Assembly: GCF_002159495.1 (NCBI RefSeq) | Contig: NZ_NFIT01000009.1 | Span: 43,970 to 107,969, forward strand | DNA: 64,000 nucleotides | DNA from: Olsenella sp. An293 | GTDB taxonomy: Bacteria; Actinomycetota; Coriobacteriia; Coriobacteriales; Atopobiaceae | Reading direction: 5' to 3' | Shown here: positions 45,854 to 54,940 of the stretch, piece after piece | Numbering within the stretch: position 1 is the first letter of the stretch | Layout of the letters: each line of letters opens with the position of its first letter | Notes under the pieces: generated by a model | Seen by the model: only the letters and a program-made list of their open reading frames with translations | Told to the model about the DNA's origin: nothing | The model's database searches: none | Position numbers and translations under genes: made by a program

Positions 45854-45967
45854 AGGTCGTTCCTTTCTTTCGTGGGGGCGGAGGCCCCGCGCGTAGCAGT
45901 CGCTATCTTAGGCGGGCGATGGGCCGGGACGCCCTTCCCCGCTGGGTTGAGCCCGCTCGCACTGCAT

Positions 45968-46147
45968 GCCCGCACTCGTGAGTGCACGCAAGGAGTGCGG
46001 GCAGTTTTAGGTCCGAGGCGCATCGAGTGCCCGGCTCTTCTCGACACTTGCAAAGAAGTGTGCGCATCGAGTGCGCCCCGGCCCGCACTTGATGTGCCCT
46101 GCAAGAAGTGCGGGCGCAATCCCGGCGGACACCGTCGAGTGCGGGCA
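45968..46147. repeat. Cluster of GCACT/AGTGC inverted repeats
   Basis: The gap between dapH and dapB (45854-46206) holds GCCCGCACTC/GAGTGCGGGC (45968-46002), GCCCGCACTT/AAGTGCGGGC (46081-46115), GCATCGAGTGC twice (46020, 46064) and GAGTGCGGGCAG twice (45993, 46137). It could form several hairpins. No gene is seen. Confidence 0.75.
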
Positions 46148-46206
46148 GAGCTTCGCCGCGCGCCCACATCCGGATGGGGCCGCCGGGACAGGCGAGAAGG
46201 ACGGCG

Positions 46207-46935
46207 CTACCCGAACATCAGAGCGTCGAAGTCGTAGAAGCCGACCGGGCGATCGAGCAGGCGCTGCGCGGCGGCAACGGCGCCGGCGACGAAGATCTGG
46301 CGACTCGCGGCGCGATGGGTGAGGCAGAGCTCCTCGTCCGTGCCAAAGAAGTGCACCTCGTGCGTACCGGCGACGGTGCCTCCGCGAACGGCGTGGACGC
46401 CGATCTCTCCGGGGACGCGCGCGCCCACGATTCCCTCGCGGCCTCCCACGACCGGGCGCTCCCCCTTTGGGTCGATGGCGGCGAGCAGCGCCTTGGCGGT
46501 GCCGGAGGGCGCGTCGGCCTTCTGGTTGTGGTGGGTCTCGACGATCTCGACGTCCCATCCGGCCAGCGCCTCGGCGACCAGCGCCGTGGCCCGGCGCAGC
46601 GCCGCCACGCCCAGGGAGTAGTTGGACGACCAGATCACGCGGTTGGTCTTTCCCAGGGCGCGCAGCTCGTCCAGCTGCTCAGGCGCGTAGCCGGTGGCAC
46701 CGCTCACGAGCGCCGTGCCGGTTCGCCGCGCGTAGGCGAGCACGTGCGGCAGCGCCGCGGGCGCCGAGAAGTCGACGGTCACGTCCGCGGCGGGCGCGCC
46801 CTCGTCGAGCTCGGCGATGTTGTCCACGTCGAAGGAGCCCACGAGCTCAAAGCCCGCGGCGGCGAGCGCCTCGCGCACGAGGCGCCCCATGCGGCCGTTG
46901 CCGCCGACCACGATCGCGCTAGCCAACAAGACCAA
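46207..46935 (-). CDS. dapB: 4-hydroxy-tetrahydrodipicolinate reductase
   Basis: NAD(P)H-dependent reduction step of the diaminopimelate pathway. The protein is about 242 residues. The Rossmann start is AIVVGGNGRMGRLVREAL, the catalytic region ETHHNQKADAPSGTA contains the DapB His and Lys, and VHAVRGGTVAGTHEVHF is also present. The outer start is a TTG at 46935. Downstream TTG codons at 46929 and 46926 have better spacing to AGGGGGG. All overlap the end of dapA, so they are coupled. It is the third gene of the lysA-dapA-dapB run. Confidence 0.94.
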   Translation of the reverse strand: MVLLASAIVVGGNGRMGRLVREALAAAGFELVGSFDVDNIAELDEGAPAADVTVDFSAPAALPHVLAYARRTGTALVSGATGYAPEQLDELRALGKTNRVIWSSNYSLGVAALRRATALVAEALAGWDVEIVETHHNQKADAPSGTAKALLAAIDPKGERPVVGGREGIVGARVPGEIGVHAVRGGTVAGTHEVHFFGTDEELCLTHRAASRQIFVAGAVAAAQRLLDRPVGFYDFDALMFG

Positions 46936-47809
46936 CCCCCCTCATGGCGGCGAGCAGGCGCGCGCGGCCGGCGTCGGAGATCTTCCACAGCGGCAGGCGG
47001 TAGTTCTCCTCGATGAGGCCCATCTCGGCGAGGGCGCACTTCACCGGGATCGGGTTGACCTCGCAGAACAGGGCGTGGATGAGCTCGAGGTTCTCGAGCT
47101 GGGCGGCACGCGCGGACGCGAGGTCGCCGGCGAGGAAGTCGGCGCACATCTTGTGCACCGTGGCGGGCGCGACGTCCGCCCACACCGAGATGACGCCCTT
47201 GGCGCCGAGGCTCATGAGCGGGACCACGATGTCGTCGTTGCCGGAGAACATGCGGAAGTCGTCGGAGAGGTAGCGCGCCGCCATGGTGGCGTACTCGATC
47301 GAGCCGGAGGCCTCCTTGATGCCCCAGGCGTTGGGGTGCCGCGCCAGGCGAGCGAGGTTTTTCTCGCTAATAGAGCAGCCGGTGCGGCCGGGGATGTTGT
47401 AGAGGATGCAGGGCACGTCCACCTCGTCGAGGACGGCGGTGAAGTGGCGGTAGATCCCCTCCTCGTTGGACTTGTTGTAGTAGGGCGTGATGAGCAGCAG
47501 GCCGTCGACGCCCACCTTGACGAGGCCGGCCGCCTTGCGCTCGGACTCGAAGGTGGCGTTGGAGCCGGCGCCGCCGATCACGGGGACGCGCCCGGCGACG
47601 CGCTCCACGACGCAGCGCGCGACGGCGAGGTCCTCCTCGTCGGTCATCGTGGAGGACTCGCCGGTGGTTCCGAGCACGAGGATGCCGTCGGTGCCGTTTT
47701 CCAAGTGAAAGTCGACGAGGCGCTCGAGGCCCTCGAAGTCGACGGAGCCGTCGGCGGCAAACGGCGTGACGAGCGCGACGATCGATCCGGTGAGGTTGGT
47801 CATGTCCAT
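46919..47809 (-). CDS. dapA: 4-hydroxy-tetrahydrodipicolinate synthase
   Basis: Condenses pyruvate and aspartate semialdehyde, the first committed step to lysine and diaminopimelate. The protein is 296 residues, a TIM barrel with GTTGESST (48-55), YNIPGRTGC (catalytic Tyr) and GIKEASG (Schiff-base Lys). The ATG at 47809 has AAAGG upstream; a second ATG two codons in is possible. It lies 57 bases after lysA and likely shares its lysine riboswitch. Confidence 0.96.
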   Translation of the reverse strand: MDMTNLTGSIVALVTPFAADGSVDFEGLERLVDFHLENGTDGILVLGTTGESSTMTDEEDLAVARCVVERVAGRVPVIGGAGSNATFESERKAAGLVKVGVDGLLLITPYYNKSNEEGIYRHFTAVLDEVDVPCILYNIPGRTGCSISEKNLARLARHPNAWGIKEASGSIEYATMAARYLSDDFRMFSGNDDIVVPLMSLGAKGVISVWADVAPATVHKMCADFLAGDLASARAAQLENLELIHALFCEVNPIPVKCALAEMGLIEENYRLPLWKISDAGRARLLAAMRGVGLVG

Positions 47810-47866
47810 GGCGCTACCTTTCTCGATGCGGGGAGGGGGCCGTCCGTTGCCCGCGCTTCTCCACGA

Positions 47867-49141
47867 TTACTTCCAGTCGGGGTTGACGTCGAGGGTGGCA
47901 AAGTAGTCGGAGGGCTTCTCGGCGCGCCGGATGAGCTCGGTGGAGCCATCCGTGCGCAGCAGTACCTCCGCGGAACGCAGCCGTCCGTTGTAGTTGTAGC
48001 CCATCGAGTGGCCGTGGGCGCCGGTGTCGTGGATGACGAGCAGGTCGCCCACCTGCACCTCGGGCAGCTCGCGGTCAATGGCGAACTTGTCGTTGTTCTC
48101 GCAGAGGTTGCCCGTGACGTCGTAGGTGCGCGTGGCCGGCCAGGCCGACTTGTCCGGGCCGCCCGCCTGCCCCATCACGGTGACGTGGTGGTAGGCGCCG
48201 TACATCGCCGGGCGGATGAGGTCGACGGCGCTCGCGTCCACGCCGAGGTAGTCCTTGTAGATGCGCTTCTCGTGGATGACGCGGGTGACCAGGCAGCCGT
48301 AGGGCCCCATCATGAAGCGGCCCATCTCGGCGAAGATGGCGACGTTGCCCATGCCGGCCGGAACGAGCACCTCCTCGTAGGCGCGGCGGACCCCCTCGCC
48401 GATGGCGCGGATGTCGCAGGGCTCCTCGTCCGGGCGGTACGGGATGCCCACGCCGCCGGAGAGGTTGACAAAGCCCACGTGCACGCCGCACTCGCGCGAG
48501 AGGCGCACGGCCAGCTCGAAGAGGATGCGCGCGAGGGCGGGATAGTAGTCGTTGCCGTGCGTGTTGGAGGCGAGAAACGCGTGCAGGCCAAACTCGCGCG
48601 CGCCGCGGTCGCGCAGCATGCGGTAGGCCTCGAAGAGCTGCGGCTCGGTCATGCCGTACTTGGAGTCGCCGGGGTTGTCCATGATGCCGTTGGCCAGGCG
48701 GAAGAGCCCGCCGGGGTTGAAGCGGCAGCTCACGACCTCCGGGACGGGCCCCGCGACCTCCTCGAAGAAGGGGATGTGGGAGATGTCGTCGAAGTTCACG
48801 ATCGCGCCGAGCTCGCGCGCGAGGGCAAAGTCATCCGCCGGCGTGTCGTTGGACGAGAACATGATCCTCTCGCCCGTGACGCCGAGGGCCCGGGCGATCA
48901 TAAGCTCCGTGTAGCTGGAGCAGTCCACGCCGCAGCCGTACTCCGCAAGTATCCTGACCAGCGACGGGTTGGGGTTGGCCTTCACGGCAAAGTACTCGCG
49001 AAAGCCCGGGTTCCACGCAAACGCCTCGAGCACCGCCTCCGCGTTTGCGCGGATGCCGGCCTCGTCGTAGAGATGGAAGGGCGTGGGATGGCGCTCGGCG
49101 ATGGCGACGAGCTGCTCTTTGCTCACAAACGGGTGCTTCAT
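47867..49141 (-). CDS. lysA: Diaminopimelate decarboxylase
   Basis: PLP enzyme that makes lysine from meso-diaminopimelate. The protein is 424 residues. The alanine-racemase-like barrel carries the PLP lysine in FAVKANPNPS (Lys54), NLSGGVGIPYRPDEEP, and the C-terminal Cys and Tyr in GNLCENNDKF. ATG at 49141 (MKHPFVSKEQ) follows AGGGGAG, which sits just after the closing stem of the lysine riboswitch, so translation is the likely control point. dapA and dapB follow. Confidence 0.96.
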   Translation of the reverse strand: MKHPFVSKEQLVAIAERHPTPFHLYDEAGIRANAEAVLEAFAWNPGFREYFAVKANPNPSLVRILAEYGCGVDCSSYTELMIARALGVTGERIMFSSNDTPADDFALARELGAIVNFDDISHIPFFEEVAGPVPEVVSCRFNPGGLFRLANGIMDNPGDSKYGMTEPQLFEAYRMLRDRGAREFGLHAFLASNTHGNDYYPALARILFELAVRLSRECGVHVGFVNLSGGVGIPYRPDEEPCDIRAIGEGVRRAYEEVLVPAGMGNVAIFAEMGRFMMGPYGCLVTRVIHEKRIYKDYLGVDASAVDLIRPAMYGAYHHVTVMGQAGGPDKSAWPATRTYDVTGNLCENNDKFAIDRELPEVQVGDLLVIHDTGAHGHSMGYNYNGRLRSAEVLLRTDGSTELIRRAEKPSDYFATLDVNPDWK

Positions 49142-49154
49142 GCACGACTCCCCT

Positions 49155-49314
49155 GATAGCGCTCCTGCACGGTACTTGCAGACAGTCCTGCGGGTCTTTC
49201 CCGCAGGCCCACCCCGCGCCCGCGCCCGGGCGAGGAGTTCGGCTGGCTCGCCTCCCCGCGGGGTCGTGACGCCTGCCGGCTGCCCCGCGGATCTTCTCAC
49301 CCGCGCCTCTATCG
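49155..49314 (-). ncRNA. Lysine riboswitch (L-box)
   Basis: Leader RNA about 160 bases long ahead of lysA. On the minus strand: GATAGAGGCGCGGGTGAGAA (P1 and the start of the core), GGGGAGGCGAGCCAGCCGAA (matching the GGCGCCGAAG-type junction), then GGGCCTGCGGGAAAGACCCGCAGGACTGTC as a P4/P5-like arm, and GGAGCGCTATC closing P1. These match the lysine aptamer plan. No terminator follows. The ribosome site lies right after P1, so translational control is inferred. Confidence 0.85.
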
Positions 49315-49409
49315 AGTGTTGCCACTGTAGCACGGCTTTGTCACGAGACAGCGATTCGAAGACTCCGGTTGATACACTGGCAACAAAAAAGCTGACGTCA
49401 GGGGGAAAC

Positions 49410-50561
49410 GTGTCGGACGAGAAGAACCTGGAGCTCGAGCGCCTCACGCGCTGGCGGCGCGACCTGCACCGCATTCCCGAGCTCGACTTTGAGCTGCCGC
49501 AGACCATGGCCTACGTGCGCGGGGTGCTCGAGGGGCTCTCCTGCGAGGTCCTTAAGCCCTGCGAGAGCTGCGTCTGCGCGTGGTTTGACCTCGGGCGGGA
49601 GCGCTCCGTCGCGCTGCGGGCCGACATGGACGCGCTCCCCGTGACCGAGCGCACGGGCGCCGCCTACGCGAGCGCCGCGCCCGGCCGCATGCACGCCTGC
49701 GGCCACGACGGCCACATGGCCATGGCGCTGGCCGCCGCCACGTGGGTGGACGACGTCGTGGGCGGCCGCGCGGACGACGTCTGCGCGGAGGACCTCCCCC
49801 GCAACGTGCTCGTGGTGTTCCAGCCCGCCGAGGAGACCACGGGCGGCGCGGCGCTGGTCTGCGAAAGCGGCGTCTTCGATCGCTGCCGCGTCGAGCGCAT
49901 CTTTGGCTTTCACCTCTGGCCCGACCTGCCGGCGGGGGCGCTGGCGTCGCGGCCCGGCCCCCTGCTCGCCCGCTCGAGCGAGGTCACCGCGGAGTTTGCC
50001 GGGCGCTCGAGCCACATCGCGCGCTGGCGCGAGGGTCGCGACGCGCTCGCGGCGGCGGCGCGCTTCGTGCCGTCGGCCGAGGCCATGTGCGGGCGCCTCC
50101 AGAAGGAGCTCGGCGAGCCGTGCCTGCTGCGCTTCGGCCGGCTCGAGGCGGGGACGGTGAGAAACGCCATCGCCGGCGCCGCGCGGGCGGAGGGCAGCCT
50201 GCGCGTCTTCTCGGACGCGATGTTCGACCGGGCACGCGAGGCCGTGACCACGCTCGCGGCAAACGCCGCCAAGACCGAGGGCTGCACCGCTAAGATCACC
50301 TTCTCGGTGGGCTACCCGCCCGTGGTGAACGACGCCGCGCTCTTCTTTGCCGTGGAGAAGACCCTGCCTGAGCTGGGCCGCATTGACGAGCCGCTGCTCA
50401 TCGCCGAGGACTTTGCCTTCTATCAGCGGCACCTGCCGGGCGTCTTTGTGCTGCTGGGCACGGGCACGGGCGTGCCGCTGCACGCGGACGCCTTCGACTT
50501 TGACGAGCGCGTGCTGCTCGCCGGCGCCGACGCCTACCGCCGCCTGCTGCGCATGCCGTAG
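49410..50561 (+). CDS. M20 amidohydrolase, probable N-acetyldiaminopimelate deacetylase
   Basis: Zinc- or manganese-dependent M20D peptidase of 383 residues. The metal and catalytic motifs are VALRADMDALPVTE and MHACGHDGHMA (about 94-104), then GFHLWPDLPAG and a late AEDFAFYQ. DapH in this genome needs a matching N-acetyldiaminopimelate deacetylase, and this gene is divergent from the lysine-controlled lysA, so that is the likeliest role. A general N-acyl-amino acid hydrolase cannot be excluded. The GTG at 49410 follows CAGGGGG. The TACACT at 49373 may be a -10 element. Confidence 0.85.
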   Translation: MSDEKNLELERLTRWRRDLHRIPELDFELPQTMAYVRGVLEGLSCEVLKPCESCVCAWFDLGRERSVALRADMDALPVTERTGAAYASAAPGRMHACGHDGHMAMALAAATWVDDVVGGRADDVCAEDLPRNVLVVFQPAEETTGGAALVCESGVFDRCRVERIFGFHLWPDLPAGALASRPGPLLARSSEVTAEFAGRSSHIARWREGRDALAAAARFVPSAEAMCGRLQKELGEPCLLRFGRLEAGTVRNAIAGAARAEGSLRVFSDAMFDRAREAVTTLAANAAKTEGCTAKITFSVGYPPVVNDAALFFAVEKTLPELGRIDEPLLIAEDFAFYQRHLPGVFVLLGTGTGVPLHADAFDFDERVLLAGADAYRRLLRMP

Positions 50562-50588
50562 CGCAAGCTCATCTCGGAACGCCCACGC

Positions 50589-50628
50589 GTTGTCCCCCGC
50601 GCCCGAACCGCCGGGAGCGGGGGACAAC
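50589..50628 (+). terminator. Terminator of the M20 gene
   Basis: GTTGTCCCCCGC pairs with GCGGGGGACAAC around a 16-base loop, followed by TCTTT, 27 bases past the stop. Confidence 0.75.
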
Positions 50629-50675
50629 TCTTTGACCAGGTATGCCGAGAAGGGCGCGCAGCCCTTGCCGCCCCC

Positions 50676-51770
50676 CTACTCGGGCGCCACGACCGGGTCG
50701 GCGTTGATGAGGTCCGACCCGCGGCCGTAGCTCGGGCGGGCGGCCTCGTGCTGCATCGCGAGCGCGAGGTCGCGCACGCGGCCGGCGCCCACGTTGTCAT
50801 AGCGGTGGCAGGCGCAGGCGTGGTCGGGCAGCACCTCGCGGAGCCTGGGCGAGGCCACGTCGCAGGCGCCGACCTTGGCGAAGCAGCGGCTCGCGAAGCG
50901 GCAGCCCGCCGGTGGGTCGATGGGGCTCGGGACGTCGCCCTCGAGGATGATGCGGCGGCGCTGGAGCTTGGGGTCGGGGCTCGGGATCGCGGAGAGCAGC
51001 GCCTGGGTGTAGGGGCACAGCGGCTCGCTGTAGAGGCTGTTCTTGGGCGCGATCTCCATGAGGCGCCCCAGGTACATGACGCCCACGCGGTCGGAGATGT
51101 GCTTCACGACGTTGAGGCCGTGCGCGATGAAGAGGTACGTGAGGCCCAGCTGGTCCTTGAGGTCGTCCAGGAGGTTCAGGACCTGCGCCTGGATGGACAC
51201 GTCGAGCGCGGAGACCGGCTCGTCGCAGACGATGAGCTTGGGGTTCACGGCGAGGGCGCGCGCGATGCCCACGCGCTGGCGCTGGCCGCCGGAGAACTCG
51301 TGCGGGTAGCGGTTCTTCATGTAGCTCGCGAGGCCCACGCGCTCGAGCAGCTCGTCCACGCGGGCGTCGATCTGGTCCTCGGGAAGCAGCTTGTTGGTGC
51401 GGATGGGCTCGGCCACGATCTGCGCGATCGTCATGCGCGGGTTCAGGCTCGCGTAGGGGTCCTGGAAGATCAGCTGGATGTCGCGGCAGAGCTGACGGCG
51501 CTCGGCCGTGGGCAGCGCGGTGATGTCGCGGCCCTCGAAGATGATCTTGCCGCTGGTGGGCTTGAGCAGGCCCACCAGCATCTTGCCGATGGTGGTCTTG
51601 CCGCAGCCCGACTCGCCCACCAGGCCAAAGGCCTCGCCGCGGCGGATGGTGAAGCTCACGTCGTCGACCGCCTGGACAAAGGACGTGGGCTTGCCGAAGA
51701 AGTTGGTGTCTGCCACGAAGCTCTTGGTGAGGTGCTGGACCTCGATGAGGTTGTCGTTCTTATCTGCCAT
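50676..51770 (-). CDS. oppF: Oligopeptide ABC transporter ATP-binding protein (OppF-like)
   Basis: One of two ATPases driving peptide import. The protein is 364 residues. It has [15 protein letters not shown] (Walker A), a [15 protein letters not shown]-loop, [15 protein letters not shown] (signature) and [14 protein letters not shown] (Walker B). The C-terminal oligopeptide ABC domain contains [16 protein letters not shown] with its Cys cluster. The motif after the switch His reads HGL instead of the usual HDL. It starts immediately after the oppD stop (TAGATG). Substrate class is from family membership, and dipeptides are also possible. Confidence 0.9.
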   Translation of the reverse strand: MADKNDNLIEVQHLTKSFVADTNFFGKPTSFVQAVDDVSFTIRRGEAFGLVGESGCGKTTIGKMLVGLLKPTSGKIIFEGRDITALPTAERRQLCRDIQLIFQDPYASLNPRMTIAQIVAEPIRTNKLLPEDQIDARVDELLERVGLASYMKNRYPHEFSGGQRQRVGIARALAVNPKLIVCDEPVSALDVSIQAQVLNLLDDLKDQLGLTYLFIAHGLNVVKHISDRVGVMYLGRLMEIAPKNSLYSEPLCPYTQALLSAIPSPDPKLQRRRIILEGDVPSPIDPPAGCRFASRCFAKVGACDVASPRLREVLPDHACACHRYDNVGAGRVRDLALAMQHEAARPSYGRGSDLINADPVVAPE

Positions 51771-52886
51771 CTAGCGCACCTCCTCGGGCGCGTCCTCGCC
51801 GCGACGGCGCGCGGCGGCCTCCATCGCCTGCTGGATGCGGGCACGCTCCTGCGCCTCGAGGGAGGCCTTGACCTGGTGCGCGTCGACGGTCGCCTCGACC
51901 GCGCGCTCGACCTCGGCCTCGTCCTCGTAGAGGAAGCAGCGCACGCGGCGCGTGGTCCCGGGCACCGTCGTGAGCTCGGGGCGCTCGGCGCGGCAGCGCT
52001 CCATGCAGCGCTCGCAGCGGTCCGAGAACGGGCAGCCCGCGGGCATGTCGAGCGGGTTGGGCACGGAGCCGCGGATCATGTAGAGCCGCTCGGAGGTCTC
52101 GTCCTCGAGGCGCGGGATGGAGTTCAGCAGGCCCAGGGTGTAGGGGTGCAGCGGGCGCTCGAAGATCTCGAACTTCTCGCCCTCCTCGACGACCTGGCCG
52201 CAGTACATGACCACGACGCGGTCGGCGACCTCGGAGACAACGCCCAGGTCGTGCGTGATGAGAAGGACGGCCATGTTGAACTCGTCGCGCAGCTTGTAGA
52301 TGAGGTCGAGAATCTGCGCCTGGATCGTCACGTCGAGGGCCGTGGTGGGCTCGTCGGCGATCAGCAGCTTGGGGTCGCAGGAGAGCGCCATGGCGATCAT
52401 GACGCGCTGGCGCATGCCGCCGGACATCTGGTGCGGGTAGTCGCGGGCGCGCTCCTCGGGGCTGGGGATGCCCACGACGCGCAGCATCTCGACGGCGCGC
52501 GCCCAGGCGTCCTTCTTGGACATGTCCGAGTGGGTGCGGATGGCCTCGACGATCTGGTCGCCCACGCGATAGACGGGGTTGAGCGAGGTCATGGGCTCCT
52601 GGAAGATCATCGAGATCTGCCCGCCGCGGACCTGCTCCATCTCGGCCTCCGAGGCGGCGAGGAGGTCCTTGCCGTCGAAGGTGATCGAGCCGCCGGCCAC
52701 GTGACCGGGGTCCTGGAGCAGGCCCATGATCGAGAGCGACGTGACGGACTTGCCCGAGCCGGACTCGCCCACCACGGCGAGGATCTCGCCGCGCTCGAGG
52801 TCAAAGGTCACGCCGTCGACGGCGCGGACGACGCCCTTGCGCGTGGGGAACTCGGTGACCAGGTCGTGTACCTCTAGCAGTGCCAT
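51771..52886 (-). CDS. oppD: Oligopeptide ABC transporter ATP-binding protein (OppD-like)
   Basis: The second ATPase of the importer. The protein is 371 residues from ATG 52886 ([10 protein letters not shown]); a GTG at 52895 is less likely. It has [45 protein letters not shown] and [14 protein letters not shown], and a C-terminal zinc-like [16 protein letters not shown] Glu/Ala-rich tail follows. It lies in the middle of the opp operon, 9 bases after the oppC stop, and is followed without a gap by oppF. Confidence 0.92.
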   Translation of the reverse strand: MALLEVHDLVTEFPTRKGVVRAVDGVTFDLERGEILAVVGESGSGKSVTSLSIMGLLQDPGHVAGGSITFDGKDLLAASEAEMEQVRGGQISMIFQEPMTSLNPVYRVGDQIVEAIRTHSDMSKKDAWARAVEMLRVVGIPSPEERARDYPHQMSGGMRQRVMIAMALSCDPKLLIADEPTTALDVTIQAQILDLIYKLRDEFNMAVLLITHDLGVVSEVADRVVVMYCGQVVEEGEKFEIFERPLHPYTLGLLNSIPRLEDETSERLYMIRGSVPNPLDMPAGCPFSDRCERCMERCRAERPELTTVPGTTRRVRCFLYEDEAEVERAVEATVDAHQVKASLEAQERARIQQAMEAAARRRGEDAPEEVR

Positions 52887-52895
52887 GTCGATCAC

Positions 52896-53801
52896 CTACC
52901 TGTTCCTGCTCTTGGGGTCAAACGCGTCGCGGATGCCGTCGCCGAGCAGGTTGAACGCGAGCACGGTCACGGTGATCGCGAGGCCCGGGAAGATCATGGC
53001 GTGCGGCGCGGCGAAGATGTAGTTGCGGCCGCGACCGAGCATGTCGCCCCACTCCGCCGCCGGCGGCTGCACGCCGAGGCCGAGAAAGCCCAGGGCCGCC
53101 GCGTCCAGGATGGCACTCGAGATGCCGAGCGTGGCGCGGACGATGATCGAGGGCATGACGTTGGGCAGCACGTGACGGAAGATGATCGTGGCGTCGGAGT
53201 CGCCGATGACGCGCGCGGCGGCCACGTAGTCGGACTGCTTGACGGCGAGCACCTGGCTGCGCACGATGCGCGCGTACTCCGGGATGGAGACGAAGCCGAT
53301 GGCGATGATCGCCTTGTCGATGCCGCGGCCGAGCGCCGCCATGAAGGCGATGGCGAGCAGGATCGACGGGATGGCGAGCATCATGTCCATGACGCGCATG
53401 ATGACCGTGTCGACCACGCCGCCCTTGTAGCCGGCGACGGCGCCGAGCGTGACGCCGATCACGAGCGAGATGGCCACGGAGAGCAGGCCCACCGTGAGCG
53501 AGATCTGGCTGCCGATGAGGATGCGGCAGAAGATGTCGCGGCCCTGCTGGTCGGTGCCGAACCAGTGCTCGGCGCTCGGGCCCTGGAACGACGCGGAGAG
53601 GTCCTGCTGGTAGGGGTCGTACGGGAGGATCTGCGGCGCCACGAAGGTGACGATGGCCACCAGGGCAAGAAGGACGATGATCGCGAGGCTCACCATGGCG
53701 GGGACGTTCTTGCGCAGGGAGTACCAGACGTCCTTCCACAGCGACTCGGTCTTCTCGGCCGCGACGCCGCTCTCGGCGGCCTGGGCGGTTGCGTCTGCCA
53801 T
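52896..53801 (-). CDS. oppC: Oligopeptide ABC transporter permease (OppC-like)
   Basis: Inner-membrane channel subunit. The protein is 301 residues with an N-terminal extension (1-35), a first membrane helix (about 38-60), and the permease core with five helices. The conserved loop is EYARIVRSQVLAVKQSDYVAAARVIGDS, contacting the ATPases, and the end reads PPAAEWGDMLGRGR. ATG at 53801 follows AGAGGGGTGATCGAC; a very similar sequence precedes oppD. The gene is 5 bases after oppB. Confidence 0.92.
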   Translation of the reverse strand: MADATAQAAESGVAAEKTESLWKDVWYSLRKNVPAMVSLAIIVLLALVAIVTFVAPQILPYDPYQQDLSASFQGPSAEHWFGTDQQGRDIFCRILIGSQISLTVGLLSVAISLVIGVTLGAVAGYKGGVVDTVIMRVMDMMLAIPSILLAIAFMAALGRGIDKAIIAIGFVSIPEYARIVRSQVLAVKQSDYVAAARVIGDSDATIIFRHVLPNVMPSIIVRATLGISSAILDAAALGFLGLGVQPPAAEWGDMLGRGRNYIFAAPHAMIFPGLAITVTVLAFNLLGDGIRDAFDPKSRNR

Positions 53802-53806
53802 GTCGA

Positions 53807-54823
53807 TCACCCCTCTTCCTTGCCGTAGGTGATGCGCGGGTCGAGGTAGGCGTAGATCACGTCGACCACGAGGTTGATGACGACGAAGATCACCGCGATG
53901 AGCAGGACCGCGCCCTGGACCACCGGGAAGTCGGACTTGAGGATGCAGTCGACCACGTACTTGCCGATGCCCGGCCACGCGAAGACCGTCTCGGTGAGCA
54001 TGGCGCCGCCGAGCAGGCTTCCCAGCTGAAGGCCGATGACCGTGGTCACGGGCAGCATGGCGTTGCGCAGCGCGTGGTGGATGTCGACGCGGCGCTTCTT
54101 GAGGCCCTTGGCGCGGGCGGTGCGGACGTAGTCCTCGTTCAAGGTCTCGAGCATGCTCGAGCGCGTCATGCGCGTGATGACGGCCATCGAGTACATCGAG
54201 AGCGCGAGCGCCGGCAGCACGATGTGGCTGGCCGCGTCGGCGAAGGCCTCGAAGTCACCCGAGAGCAGCGTGTCGAGCAGGTAGAGACCGGTGCCTCCCA
54301 CCGGCGCGAGCAGCGGGTCGATGCGCCCGGAGCTCGGCAGCACGTGCAGCACGCCGGCGAACAGGATGATGAGCAGGACGCCGAGCCAGAAGATCGGCAT
54401 CGAGACGCCCACGAGCGCCAGGATCGTGGCGAGGCCGTCGATCGGCGAGTTCTTGTGGGTGGCAGAGACCACGCCGAGCGCCACGCCGATCACCGCCGCG
54501 ATGACGATGGCGACGAGCGCGAGCTCGACCGTCGCCGGGAAGCGGGAGAGCAGCTCGTCGGTGACGGCGGCGTGCGTGTAGTAGCTCTCGCCGAGGTCGC
54601 CGTGGAGCGCGCCTGTGATGAAGTTTATGTACTGCATGACGATGGGGTCGTTGAGGCCGTTGGCGTCACGCCACGCCTCCATGGCCTCCGCGGTCGCATG
54701 CTGGCCCAGCACGACGGGAGCCGGGTCGGCAGAGAACACGCGCATGATCAAGAAGACGATGATCGATACGCCCAGCAGCACCGGTATCGCGAGCAGGATG
54801 CGCTTGAGCACGTACTTGAGCAC
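53807..54823 (-). CDS. oppB: Oligopeptide ABC transporter permease (OppB-like)
   Basis: Partner channel subunit. The protein is 338 residues with six membrane helices. The N-terminal helix is YVLKRILLAIPVLLGVSIIVF, a substrate-side region contains ATVELALVAIVIAAV, and the EAA loop is TLNEDYVRTARAKGLKKRRV. GTG at 54823 is preceded by AGAAAGGAGGAACGC. It is the first gene after the oppA intercistronic hairpin. Confidence 0.92.
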   Translation of the reverse strand: MLKYVLKRILLAIPVLLGVSIIVFLIMRVFSADPAPVVLGQHATAEAMEAWRDANGLNDPIVMQYINFITGALHGDLGESYYTHAAVTDELLSRFPATVELALVAIVIAAVIGVALGVVSATHKNSPIDGLATILALVGVSMPIFWLGVLLIILFAGVLHVLPSSGRIDPLLAPVGGTGLYLLDTLLSGDFEAFADAASHIVLPALALSMYSMAVITRMTRSSMLETLNEDYVRTARAKGLKKRRVDIHHALRNAMLPVTTVIGLQLGSLLGGAMLTETVFAWPGIGKYVVDCILKSDFPVVQGAVLLIAVIFVVINLVVDVIYAYLDPRITYGKEEG

Positions 54824-54875
54824 GCGTTCCTCCTTTCTCACTCGGGGGCGCGGGCGCAGGGCGCCGCGCAGAGAA

Positions 54876-54906
54876 GGGAACGGGCCGCGCTGGTCGGCCC
54901 GTTCCC
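54876..54906 (-). terminator. Hairpin between oppA and oppB
   Basis: GGGAACGGGCCG pairs with CGGCCCGTTCCC on either side of a 7-base loop. On the minus strand it is followed by TTCTCTG. A hairpin after the binding-protein gene commonly raises its ratio over the other subunits; this role is inferred. Confidence 0.65.
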
Positions 54907-54940
54907 GTGACGCTTGAAGATCGAAGCCGCGTTCTTCTCG

